From: CAZHHH01 sp052400685
Lineage (GTDB): Bacteria > Bacteroidota > Bacteroidia > Bacteroidales > Marinilabiliaceae
Direction: 5' to 3' (one strand)
DNA: 64,000 nucleotides
Assembly (NCBI GenBank): GCA_052400685.1
Contig: JBQTGJ010000002.1
Shown: one piece after another, positions 54,625 through 63,328 of the stretch
Layout of the letters: each line of letters opens with the position of its first letter
Position numbering within the stretch: position 1 is the first letter of the stretch
Notes under the pieces: generated by a model
Told to the model about the DNA's origin: nothing
The model's input: the letters and a program-made list of their open reading frames with translations, nothing else
Database searches by the model: none
Translations under genes and position numbers: made by a program

Positions 54625-55074
54625 GCGGCAAAATTAAGTCCAATAAAATGATTTAACACCCGGCTTAACAATAATTAACGACATTCATCTGAAACCCAAT
54701 AAGTTTCAATTATTATGATAAAGCCTCTCTCAGGCTCGGCATCAAACAGACTAGTAACAAACCAACCATCTTCAAAACAAAACTCAAATTCATAAAATGA
54801 TCAAAACTATGAATTCTTCTTATGCAATAATCTGATCTGGCTAAATTAGCCTGCTATAATACTTAAAGAACAGATAAAAAGGCAAACAATTTCTATTATC
54901 AAAATTATCAGGCAAAACAATATGCATTAAAATTCCGCCTTTGTACTTTCATCGGTATCGTTAAAAAAATAACAGCGGAAATTAATGATATAGATAAAAA
55001 AAAACAAATAAAAAGGAGGGATAAACAATAAAAAACAACTCAGTGCAGAAAAAAAAGTCTAAAAAATATCCAAC
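54625..55074. other. Gene-free stretch between rnc and rprX
   Basis: 450 bp, AT-rich, with no coding sequence. Two short hairpins (TGAAAC/GTTTCA near 54690, AGCCT/AGGCT near 54725) but no T-tracts. Presumably holds the rprXY promoter; nothing else seen. Confidence 0.5.
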
Positions 55075-55812
55075 TTAAACTTCAACACCTACTAACATAC
55101 TTAAAGCCTCGCAAGCCCCGTTTTGCTGGGCTTCCTTTTTGGATCCACCAAAACCCTTTCCTGCCAATTCGTTATTAACATAAACCATTGCGATAAAGCT
55201 ATTCTGGCCTTCCGGTTTATTAGGATATTCTTCTGTCACAAAATGCACCTCACACCTGTTTTTCTGTCCCCATTCGATTAAAACAGATTTATAGTTGGTA
55301 TCATTTTGAATCGGAGACTCCGAATCATCCAAATTATTCATTAACCGATCAACAATAAACCGGGTAACAGCCTTATACCCTTTATCAAGATAAACAGCTC
55401 CAATCAGAGCCTCCAAGGCATCACCGGGGATATGTGTCTGCGCCACATCGGTTTGAGGCTGAGTCTGAACCAGCTCACCCAAACCCATTCGCAAGGCCTG
55501 TTGGTTCATATTGATACGATTAACAATACGGGATCGTATTTTTGTCAATTCACCCTCATTTTTATCTGGGTAACGAACAAATAACTCATGGGCAACAATG
55601 GCCCCTAAGATGGCATCACCCAAATATTCAAGGCGCTCGTTGTTAATTTCGCTTCCGTTATGACCTTTATACATAAGAGACTTGTGCATAAAAGCCAACC
55701 TATAAAGGTGTGCATCGCTCGGATAATAACCCGTAAGCTGATGTATTAAATGATAAAACTTCTTCCCCTTGCAGGAAAGAAGTTTTATAGATGTAAAAAT
55801 CTGTTTTAACAC
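55075..55812 (-). CDS. rnc: Ribonuclease III (GTG start)
   Basis: 245 residues from GTG at 55812, four bases after the fabF stop. I prefer this to the ATG at 55848 because the resulting N terminus (MLKQIFTSIKLL) matches the family and avoids a 32-bp overlap. Endonuclease domain: NERLEYLGDAILGAIVAHELF signature, GDALEALIGAVYLDKG second acidic site. C-terminal double-stranded RNA-binding domain ending GGSKKEAQQNGACEAL. Processes rRNA precursors and dsRNA. Last gene of acpP-fabF-rnc. Confidence 0.92.
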   Translation of the reverse strand: MLKQIFTSIKLLSCKGKKFYHLIHQLTGYYPSDAHLYRLAFMHKSLMYKGHNGSEINNERLEYLGDAILGAIVAHELFVRYPDKNEGELTKIRSRIVNRINMNQQALRMGLGELVQTQPQTDVAQTHIPGDALEALIGAVYLDKGYKAVTRFIVDRLMNNLDDSESPIQNDTNYKSVLIEWGQKNRCEVHFVTEEYPNKPEGQNSFIAMVYVNNELAGKGFGGSKKEAQQNGACEALSMLVGVEV

Positions 55813-55816
55813 AATC

Positions 55817-57067
55817 TTATTCAAAAACTTTAAATGCAACAGAAGCATTATGACCACCGAAACCAAAGGTATTGGATATGGCAACCCGAACCGTCCTCTT
55901 CTGAGCCTTGTTAGGAGTCAGGTTCAATTTGCTGTCAATTTCAGGATCCAAATTTACCAAATTAATGGTTGGTGGTACAATACCATGCCGTATGGCCAAT
56001 ATAGAAGCAATAGCCTCAACCCCACCGGCAGCACCAAGTAAGTGCCCGGTCATTGATTTTGTTGAACTAATATTGAGCTTATAAGCATGTTCACCAAAAA
56101 CTTTTTTAATAGCTTTTGTTTCAGAGATATCCCCCAACGGGGTTGAAGTACCATGCACATTGACATAGTCAACTTCTTCAGGCGCAATATGTGCGTCTTT
56201 GAGTGTATTCTGCATCACTTTAACAGCTCCATGCCCTTCGGGATGAGGCGCCGTAATGTGATACGCGTCAGCAGTCATACCTGAACCAACCACTTCACAA
56301 TAAATGGTTGCACCCCGGTTAACCGCATGTTCATATTCTTCTAAAATTAAGGCTCCACCACCTTCTCCCATAACAAAACCGTCCCGATCTTTGTCAAAAG
56401 GTCTTGACGCCGATGCCGGATCATCGTTACGGGTTGAAATTGCCTGCATAGAATTAAATCCACCAACACCGGCTTCATTAATAGCAGCCTCCGAGCCACC
56501 TGTAATAAACACATCAGCCGTACCCAAACGTATTAAGTTAAAGGCATTGGCTATGGCATGAGAGGAAGATGCACAAGCAGAAACAGTACCAAAATTAGGG
56601 CCCATAAATCCATATTTAATTGAGATGTGGCCGGCTGCTATGTCGGAAATCATCTTAGGAATAAAATATGGGCTGAAACGTGGTATACCGTTTCCCTCTG
56701 CATAATTTCGTGCTTCATCAAGAAATGTAATAATACCACCAATACCGGCGCCCCAGATCACACCCGCCATGTCTTTGTCGAGTGTTTCAAGGTTTAAACC
56801 AGAATCCTTAATTGCCTGCTCAGCCGCAACAAGCGCATACTGAGCAAACAAATCAAGTTTTCTGACTTCTTTCCGCTCAAAATAATCAGCAGAATTAAAA
56901 TTCTTAACCTCGCAAGCAAATTTAGTCTTGAAATTGGTGGTGTCAAATCGAGTAATAGGACCTGCACCGCTTACTCCATTAATCAGGTTATTCCATAATT
57001 CATCAACGGAATTACCGATAGGGGTTATAGCTCCAAGCCCCGTTACAACTACTCTTTTTAACTCCAT
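55817..57067 (-). CDS. fabF: 3-oxoacyl-ACP synthase II
   Basis: 416 residues. Elongates acyl chains by condensing malonyl-ACP. Cys nucleophile in VSACASSSHAI; His residues in VNVHGTSTPLGD and KSMTGHLLGAAGG; C-terminal FGFGGHNASVAF. Follows acpP by 32 bp and precedes rnc by 4 bp: the standard Bacteroidota acpP-fabF-rnc operon. Confidence 0.97.
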   Translation of the reverse strand: MELKRVVVTGLGAITPIGNSVDELWNNLINGVSGAGPITRFDTTNFKTKFACEVKNFNSADYFERKEVRKLDLFAQYALVAAEQAIKDSGLNLETLDKDMAGVIWGAGIGGIITFLDEARNYAEGNGIPRFSPYFIPKMISDIAAGHISIKYGFMGPNFGTVSACASSSHAIANAFNLIRLGTADVFITGGSEAAINEAGVGGFNSMQAISTRNDDPASASRPFDKDRDGFVMGEGGGALILEEYEHAVNRGATIYCEVVGSGMTADAYHITAPHPEGHGAVKVMQNTLKDAHIAPEEVDYVNVHGTSTPLGDISETKAIKKVFGEHAYKLNISSTKSMTGHLLGAAGGVEAIASILAIRHGIVPPTINLVNLDPEIDSKLNLTPNKAQKRTVRVAISNTFGFGGHNASVAFKVFE

Positions 57068-57099
57068 AAATAAATTTTCAGGAATACTAATTTACTGTC

Positions 57100-57336
57100 T
57101 TACTTGGCGTTTTCTTCGATGTATGCAATCGCATCACCTACTGTACCGATGTTTTCGGCCTGATCATCAGGAATTGCGATGTTAAATTCTTTTTCGAACT
57201 CCATAATCAGCTCAACAGTGTCAAGAGAGTCAGCACCTAGGTCGTTGGTGAAGCTAGCCTCTGGAGCAACCTCTGATTCGTCAACCCCCAACTTGTCTAC
57301 AATAATTGCTTTAACTCTTGATGCAATGTCTGACAT
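57100..57336 (-). CDS. acpP: Acyl carrier protein
   Basis: 78 residues, acidic. Carries the growing fatty-acid chain on a phosphopantetheine at Ser37 (LGADSLDTVE). First gene of the acpP-fabF-rnc operon. Divergent from purN. Confidence 0.97.
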   Translation of the reverse strand: MSDIASRVKAIIVDKLGVDESEVAPEASFTNDLGADSLDTVELIMEFEKEFNIAIPDDQAENIGTVGDAIAYIEENAK

Positions 57337-57509
57337 AGCTTTAAATTTTAAGTTAATAATTCAATTTTATTTTTAAAAATAACTGTGCAAAGAAAAAGAT
57401 TTACCTAAAATAAATCAAATATTCCTTCAACGAAATTAGTTTTCAGGGTTCTTTTTTCTACTTTTGACCCATCTTTTTAGATCATTTTCAACATCACAAA
57501 CCTCTAACA

Positions 57510-58079
57510 ATGAAGAACATAATAATACTTGCGTCGGGGTCAGGAAGTAATGCCGAAAACATTGTGAAATTTTTGGCTGACACCTCCAATGTCAAAGTGT
57601 CGCACATACTGTCAAACAACGTTAATGCGCCCGTCCTTTTGCGAGCTAAAAACTTGAATATCAAAACAAAAGTATTCAATAAAACTGAGTTTAACGAGTC
57701 AGGGGAGGTCCTAAAGTTCTTAAAAAAGGAGCAACCCGATTTAATTGTTCTGGCAGGTTTTCTCTGGTTGGTTCCAACTGATATTGTCAAAGCATTTCCA
57801 CAACGTATTATTAACATTCATCCTGCCTTATTACCGAAACATGGCGGTAAAGGTATGTATGGTGCCAAAGTTCACCAGGCCGTTATCGAAAACAAAGAGT
57901 CTGAGTCGGGTATTACAATCCATTACGTCAACGAAAAATACGACAGCGGCGACATCATATTCCAGGCGTCCTGTAAGATACTACCATCAGATGATGCAGA
58001 TTCCGTGGCGCAAAAAGTTCACGCCCTCGAATACCAACATTTTCCGAGAGTTATTCTTGCATTACTTGAACAGCAATAG
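57510..58079 (+). CDS. purN: Phosphoribosylglycinamide formyltransferase
   Basis: 189 residues. Third step of purine synthesis: GAR + 10-formyl-THF to FGAR. N terminus IILASGSGSNAENIVKF; catalytic Asn/His in IINIHPALLPKHGGKGMYG; HYVNEKYDSGDII with the catalytic Asp region. Its 3' end overlaps the convergent M23 peptidase gene by 29 bp. Confidence 0.96.
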   Translation: MKNIIILASGSGSNAENIVKFLADTSNVKVSHILSNNVNAPVLLRAKNLNIKTKVFNKTEFNESGEVLKFLKKEQPDLIVLAGFLWLVPTDIVKAFPQRIINIHPALLPKHGGKGMYGAKVHQAVIENKESESGITIHYVNEKYDSGDIIFQASCKILPSDDADSVAQKVHALEYQHFPRVILALLEQQ

Positions 58080-59370
58080 AATCATCAACTGCTTCTAAAT
58101 CATCTTCAGTATCGACTATGGCATCCAGCTCTTCTTTCAAGGGTCTGATAAACTCAATATAAGATGCCATAGCTACTGAGTCAATTGGTTTAACTGGCGG
58201 CGCCTCCATCTTTAATGGGTCAATAGCCTTTCCATTTTTGAAAACACGAAAATCGAGATGTGGACCGGTAGCAAGCCCTGTTTTCCCAACATAACCTATC
58301 AAGTCACTCTGGCGAACAAAATCGCCCTGGTGCAAACCCTTTGCAAACCCCGATAAGTGCATATACTCGGTTGTATAAACACTATTGTGACGAATTTTAA
58401 TATAATTACCCCCTCCTTTGGGATCCCATCCACGCCGGGTGATGGTACCATCTCCAAGGGCATACACCGGTGTCCCCGACGGCGCCGCATAATCAACGCC
58501 ATGATGTGCTCTATAAATTTTCAATACCGGATGAAAACGACTGTTGCTAAAACGTGAGCTTATTCGAGAAAATTTCAAAGGTGCCTTTAAAAAAGCCTTA
58601 CGCAGGCTATTCCCGGCCTCGTCAAAAAAGCTCCAGAGACTATCCTGCTGGTACCGAAACGCGTAATAAGGCCGTCCTTTGTGCATAAAATAGGCCGCAT
58701 GAATAGACTCTATCCCCACTGATACACTATCCACAAAAGACTCATCGTAAACAACCTTAAAATAATCGCCCTTTTCAATGCCAAAAAAATCAACCGTCCA
58801 GGCATAAATCTCCGATAATTCAATCGCCAACATCGGGTTTAGGTTATTTTCAGTAATGGTATTCCACAAAGACGATTCAATAACTCCCATCCCACGTCTA
58901 CGCTCATAACTAACCACTTTCTGATCCCTAAAAACATTAAGCGAGTCGGTTAGCTGCATTACCAGATAATCGATATTGTCAATTTCATAAACAAGCCACA
59001 AAGGGGTCATAAGCGTATCACGACTGTAAAAAACAGAATATGGATTTCCAACCCTGATATGTCGCACATCAAACACTTCCCGGCTCTTTTCGGCTAAGGT
59101 GTTTATAATCTGATAATCGACATTCTGCCGCAAAAGCATTTCAGCCAAATTTTGATTTCTGGCTACCTTGAACGTCTTTATTTGAAAAGAATCCTCAATA
59201 AAACCGTAGAGCATTGCCGGCGGAATTGGCGGCGGAATATCCGCCAATAAAAGGGAATCCTGCTGAGCCTGCGACAAATCATTCTGTGTGCGCCAACGAA
59301 CTACATAAACAGACGATGCGACTATTAAAATAAAAAGAACAATGGCAGCTACTATCGAAATTTTTCTCAT
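58051..59370 (-). CDS. M23-family murein peptidase (LytM domain)
   Basis: 439 residues from ATG at 59370 (an ATG at 59379 is possible). One N-terminal membrane anchor (ISIVAAIVLFILIVASSVYVV), OapA/LysM-like middle, then a C-terminal LytM domain with zinc-site residues HHGVDYAAPSGTPVYA and PHLDF, plus GGGNYIKIRH and EYMHLSG. Cleaves peptidoglycan cross-links or activates other hydrolases in the periplasm. Its last 29 bp overlap purN tail to tail. It lies 92 bp downstream of the YitT-family gene. Confidence 0.9.
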   Translation of the reverse strand: MRKISIVAAIVLFILIVASSVYVVRWRTQNDLSQAQQDSLLLADIPPPIPPAMLYGFIEDSFQIKTFKVARNQNLAEMLLRQNVDYQIINTLAEKSREVFDVRHIRVGNPYSVFYSRDTLMTPLWLVYEIDNIDYLVMQLTDSLNVFRDQKVVSYERRRGMGVIESSLWNTITENNLNPMLAIELSEIYAWTVDFFGIEKGDYFKVVYDESFVDSVSVGIESIHAAYFMHKGRPYYAFRYQQDSLWSFFDEAGNSLRKAFLKAPLKFSRISSRFSNSRFHPVLKIYRAHHGVDYAAPSGTPVYALGDGTITRRGWDPKGGGNYIKIRHNSVYTTEYMHLSGFAKGLHQGDFVRQSDLIGYVGKTGLATGPHLDFRVFKNGKAIDPLKMEAPPVKPIDSVAMASYIEFIRPLKEELDAIVDTEDDLEAVDDSIAVQVMQE

Positions 59371-59462
59371 GAATAACATCTTGAAACATTTTACACATAA
59401 ATGCAGGCTCAAGACGTAAAGATAAAGAAAAAGATATTGGAACGTAATCTCATGCAATAAAA

Positions 59463-60323
59463 TTATCCACGTATGGTATCGAACCCCTGACCATAAACCC
59501 CCATAACACTGCCCATCGTTATAAATGCATCCGGATCAACCGTCTTTATTAATCGAAGCAACATGTGCGACTCGTTTTTACGGGCAATAACCATGAGTAC
59601 ATTGACCTCCTCGCCTGAATATCCCCCTTGTCCCTGTAAAAGCGTAACCCCACGCCTGGCATCATGAATAATATGGTGCGATAGCTCTTTATACTTTTTT
59701 GAAAAAATAAAAACCTGTACCGTCTGTTTGGTTCCACTAATCACCACATCCACCGTATAGGCAAAAATAGCCATGGTGACCAGCCCGTACACCATGTTTT
59801 CCACCGAATGAAATAAAAAAAATGAAGAGCTGATAATAACAGTATCAACGTACAGAAGCAACCGGCCTAAAGTGATATTTTTATATTTCCGTATTATCAT
59901 GGCAATAATATCTGTTCCACCTGTACTTCCCCCATTAATAAACACAATGCCAGCACCTGTCCCAGCCAGGATACTGCCTGTAAGGGTTGACATAAACTTC
60001 TCGGTAAGCATGGGCTCCGTCACAAAATGCCCTATAAACGAAAGAAATGCCGAAAATACGGCGACCCCATACAGCGTCCGAACGCCAAATGATGCACCAA
60101 CCACTTTTATTGCTATCAGTATCAGAACCGCATTCATGACTAAAACCATCAAACCAATATCCAGCCCCATAGAGTAGTGAAGAACCGTTGCAATACCAGC
60201 CACGCCACCACCAATAATCCGCGCAGGAATAATAAAACCCGCCCAGCCGACGGCACTAATAGCAAGTCCTATGGTCAAAAAAATCCATGATTGAGTTCCC
60301 TTTAAATAACTGTTCAGATTCAT
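59463..60323 (-). CDS. YitT-family membrane protein
   Basis: 286 residues. About five transmembrane helices (DUF161) then a C-terminal DUF2179 domain (~225-286: GVTLLQGQGGYSGEEVNVL, and FITMGSVMGVYGQGFD). Function unknown in all members. Same strand as the M23 gene and probably upstream in one transcript. Confidence 0.85.
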   Translation of the reverse strand: MNLNSYLKGTQSWIFLTIGLAISAVGWAGFIIPARIIGGGVAGIATVLHYSMGLDIGLMVLVMNAVLILIAIKVVGASFGVRTLYGVAVFSAFLSFIGHFVTEPMLTEKFMSTLTGSILAGTGAGIVFINGGSTGGTDIIAMIIRKYKNITLGRLLLYVDTVIISSSFFLFHSVENMVYGLVTMAIFAYTVDVVISGTKQTVQVFIFSKKYKELSHHIIHDARRGVTLLQGQGGYSGEEVNVLMVIARKNESHMLLRLIKTVDPDAFITMGSVMGVYGQGFDTIRG

Positions 60324-60764
60324 TAGTATAAAATTTTCGCGAATTAAATGAATAAAACCATGCCAAATGATGATAAAAAACAGGTTCTCACTTTTTAACT
60401 AAATATCTGACAATACGTAAGTCATAATGGGAAAAGCCGCTTTTCACGTATATAATATTGCACCGGGGATCAGACATGCAAGCCTCATGTCAAAAACCAT
60501 AAAAAGGTAGTTTCTCGTTACAAAATTTATCGACCGAATAAACCACCCAAATAAAGTAATTCCAAATTAGTTAGCGCCTATCATCTCATCCATAAAGTGA
60601 AAAGTGGCAGCTCCAAAAACATGAGATTATTGTTGTAAAAGGCCATCTGAAACACGAGCGTAACAAAAGAATGAAGTCTTCTTACTACAGCACCAATTAA
60701 AAAGAGCCTTTCGCATAAACGAAAGGCTCTTTGGCATAAATTTTTAACCCTAAGACATATACTA
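60324..60764. other. Gene-free stretch between YitT and groEL
   Basis: No coding sequence. Contains the groEL terminator and, at about 60585-60690 on the minus strand, a sequence resembling a very degenerate copy of the dispersed palindrome (TTACGCTCGTG, CTTTTAC, TTTTTGGAGCTGC, CTTTATGGATGAG). Confidence 0.45.
60698..60732 (-). terminator. Rho-independent terminator after groEL
   Basis: AAAGAGCCTTTCG and CGAAAGGCTCTTT form a perfect 13-bp stem with loop TTTATG on the minus strand, then a T-run. Confidence 0.9.
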
Positions 60765-62402
60765 TTACATCATTCCGGGCATACCGCCACCCATACCAGC
60801 AGGCATTGCCGGAGCAGGATTTTCTTCCTTCTTCTCAACTAAAACACATTCTGTAGTAAGGAACATACCTGCAATAGAAGCGGCATTTTCCAAAGCCACA
60901 CGGGCTACTTTAGCTGGATCAATTACACCGGCAGCATAGAAGTTTTGATATTCATCGGTACGTGCATTGTAACCGAAATCGTCTTTACCTTCACGTACTT
61001 TCTGAACCACTACAGCACCTTCTTTGCCAGCGTTAAAAACAATCTGACGCAATGGCTCTTCGATGGCACGTTTTACAATCTCAATACCTGTTGTTTCATC
61101 TTCAGTATCACCTTTCAAATTCTCAAGTACTTCGATGGCCCTGATGTAAGCAACTCCACCACCAGGAACGATACCTTCTTCAACAGCAGCACGAGTAGCA
61201 CTCAAAGCATCGTCAACACGATCTTTTTTCTCTTTCATTTCAACTTCAGAAGCAGCACCCACATAAAGCACAGCCACACCGCCGGCTAATTTAGCCAAAC
61301 GTTCCTGTAATTTTTCGCGATCGTAATCGGAAGTCGTATTGGCAATCTGAGCTTTGATTTGAGCAGCACGGGCAGCAATAGCTTCTTTGTCGCCGGAACC
61401 ATTAACAATGGTCGTGTTTTCTTTATCAATGGAAACCTTTTCGGCAGTGCCCAACATTTCCAGAGTCGCATTTTCCAACTTAAGACCTGTTTCTTCAGAG
61501 ATAACAGTACCACCAGTTAAAACAGCAATATCCTGAAGCATTTCCTTACGACGATCGCCGAATCCTGGGGCCTTAACCGCAGCAACTTTTAATGAACCAC
61601 GTAACCGGTTAACCACCAAAGTAGCCAAAGCTTCACCATCAACATCTTCTGCGATTATAAGCAGCGGACGACCAGATTGTGCCGTTTGTTCAAGCACCGG
61701 CAGCAAATCTTTCATGGTGCTGACCTTTTTGTCGTGGATAAGAATGTAAGGATTCTCCAGCTCAGCTTCCATCTTTTCGGTATTGGTCACGAAATAGGGA
61801 GAAATATATCCACGGTCAAACTGCATTCCTTCAACCACTTCTACAGTAGTTTCAATACCTTTGGCTTCTTCAACTGTAATAACGCCTTCGCGTCCTACTT
61901 TCTCCATTGCTTCAGCAATCAAACGACCAATCTCTTCGTCGTTATTGGCAGAAATACGGGCAATTTGTTCAATTTTTTGGTTGTCGTCGCCAATTTCATT
62001 TGCCTGAGCTTTAAGATTGGCAACCACTTTAGCCACGGCCTTATCGATTCCAGCCTTTAATTCCATAGGATTGGCTCCGGCTGTAACATTTTTCAACCCT
62101 ACATTTATAATAGACTGTGCTAAAACAGTAGCTGTAGTGGTACCATCACCAGCATCATCGCCGGTTTTTGAAGCCACTTCTTTAACCATCTGAGCACCCA
62201 TGTTAGCAAAAGGATCACTCAATTCAATTTCTTTAGCAACTGTCACACCGTCTTTGGTAATATGAGGTGCTCCGAATTTTTTGTCAATGACAACATTCCG
62301 ACCTTTAGGTCCCAGTGTTACTTTTACAGCATCAGCCAGCTCATCAACACCTTTCTTAAGCAGATCGCGGGCTTCAATATTAAATTTAATTTCTTTAGCC
62401 AT
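60765..62402 (-). CDS. groL: Chaperonin GroEL (Hsp60)
   Basis: 545 residues, ending with the usual Gly/Met-rich tail (GMGGGMPGMM). ATP site VTLGPKGRNVVIDKKFG and GDGTTTATVLAQ; substrate-binding apical domain in the middle. Forms the double-ring folding chamber with GroES. groES lies 31 bp upstream. Confidence 0.98.
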   Translation of the reverse strand: MAKEIKFNIEARDLLKKGVDELADAVKVTLGPKGRNVVIDKKFGAPHITKDGVTVAKEIELSDPFANMGAQMVKEVASKTGDDAGDGTTTATVLAQSIINVGLKNVTAGANPMELKAGIDKAVAKVVANLKAQANEIGDDNQKIEQIARISANNDEEIGRLIAEAMEKVGREGVITVEEAKGIETTVEVVEGMQFDRGYISPYFVTNTEKMEAELENPYILIHDKKVSTMKDLLPVLEQTAQSGRPLLIIAEDVDGEALATLVVNRLRGSLKVAAVKAPGFGDRRKEMLQDIAVLTGGTVISEETGLKLENATLEMLGTAEKVSIDKENTTIVNGSGDKEAIAARAAQIKAQIANTTSDYDREKLQERLAKLAGGVAVLYVGAASEVEMKEKKDRVDDALSATRAAVEEGIVPGGGVAYIRAIEVLENLKGDTEDETTGIEIVKRAIEEPLRQIVFNAGKEGAVVVQKVREGKDDFGYNARTDEYQNFYAAGVIDPAKVARVALENAASIAGMFLTTECVLVEKKEENPAPAMPAGMGGGMPGMM

Positions 62403-62433
62403 TTCTTAATTCGATTTAAAACCAGTTAATTAA

Positions 62434-62712
62434 TTATGCAATATACAAAATGTCACTCTGCGAAATAAGAAGATAATCTTCTCCATCAACATTTAGCTCG
62501 GTGCCTGCATATTTTCCATAAAGCACAGTGTCGCCACTCTTAACTTCCATTGCTTCATCTTTTTTTGCAGCTCCCACCAAAACAACTTCGCCTTTCAATG
62601 GTTTTTCCTTAGCCGAATCCGGAATTATAATTCCGCTAGAAGTTTTTTCTTCGGCAGCCTGAGGTTTCACCAAAACCTTACCGGCAAGAATCTTTCCTTT
62701 TAAAGTTGACAT
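62434..62712 (-). CDS. groS: Co-chaperonin GroES
   Basis: 92 residues. Lid of the GroEL chamber. RVLVKP-like start KVLVKPQAAEEKTSSGIIIP with the mobile loop around residues 18-34; C-terminal LLISQSDILYIA. First gene of groESL. No CIRCE operator visible upstream. Confidence 0.97.
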   Translation of the reverse strand: MSTLKGKILAGKVLVKPQAAEEKTSSGIIIPDSAKEKPLKGEVVLVGAAKKDEAMEVKSGDTVLYGKYAGTELNVDGEDYLLISQSDILYIA

Positions 62713-62959
62713 TTCAATCTATTATTTAATTGTTAAACATTTAATCGATAAATTACATGTCTCCGTATTTCAGAAAACGTGCCAAAGTCACGAATGACCA
62801 ATTTTCCGACAATTGAATGACATTTTTTCCTGTTTTTAATACACCACAAACGTCACATCCGAACAGCGCCTTCTCATAATACACCGTAACCCCTGATTTT
62901 AAAACAAAAAAAGAGTGTCAGGCAAGCCTGACACTCTGACACTTTATAAAAAAATAAAT
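62713..62959 (-). promoter_or_regulatory. groESL upstream region with sigma-54-like sequence
   Basis: On the minus strand, 62785-62770 reads TTGGCACGTTTTCTGA. The -24 half (TTGGCACG) is perfect for sigma-54, but the -12 GC is GA. A palindrome, GTCATTCGTGAC, lies just upstream. Suggestive only; no heat-shock operator of the CIRCE type is visible. Confidence 0.3.
62903..62940 (-). terminator. Rho-independent terminator after secG
   Basis: On the minus strand AGAGTGTCAGG and CCTGACACTCT form a perfect 11-bp stem with a short loop, then TTTTTTTG. Separates the secG operon from groESL. Confidence 0.9.
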
Positions 62960-63316
62960 TTATTCTACAGAATCTTCATTTGAAACAGGTGCTCCAGCGT
63001 CAACAGCAGGCACGTCAAAACCAGGCATTTCAGAAGGCGCTGGTAACATATTCTCAATTTGTTCGTCAATAACAGAATGGTTCCCCATCTGCTCTTTTGG
63101 TAAAGCCAATACAGCCACCAATGATAAAACGAAAATAACGACAGCCAACGTCCATGTGGCTTTCTCAAGAAAATCGGTTGTTTTACGAACACCCATCACC
63201 TGGTTGGATGACGCAAAATTAGATGCCAGGCCACCGCCTTTGGAGTTTTGCACCAAAACGATCAATACCAAAAGGATACTGGCCAAAATCACCAAAACTG
63301 ATACAAATGCGTACAT
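62960..63316 (-). CDS. secG: Preprotein translocase subunit SecG
   Basis: 118 residues. Two transmembrane helices (~5-23 and ~52-72) joined by a loop with the SecG hallmark QNSKGGGLA and FLEKATW. An acidic, Pro-rich C-terminal tail (75-118) is typical of Bacteroidota SecG. Follows the TPR gene by 12 bp. Confidence 0.93.
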   Translation of the reverse strand: MYAFVSVLVILASILLVLIVLVQNSKGGGLASNFASSNQVMGVRKTTDFLEKATWTLAVVIFVLSLVAVLALPKEQMGNHSVIDEQIENMLPAPSEMPGFDVPAVDAGAPVSNEDSVE

Positions 63317-63328
63317 ATTATATTCTTA

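Noticed and set aside
62713..62959. CIRCE operator upstream of groES
   Set aside because: No TTAGCACTC-type inverted repeat present; the perfect inverted repeat in this gap is the secG terminator.
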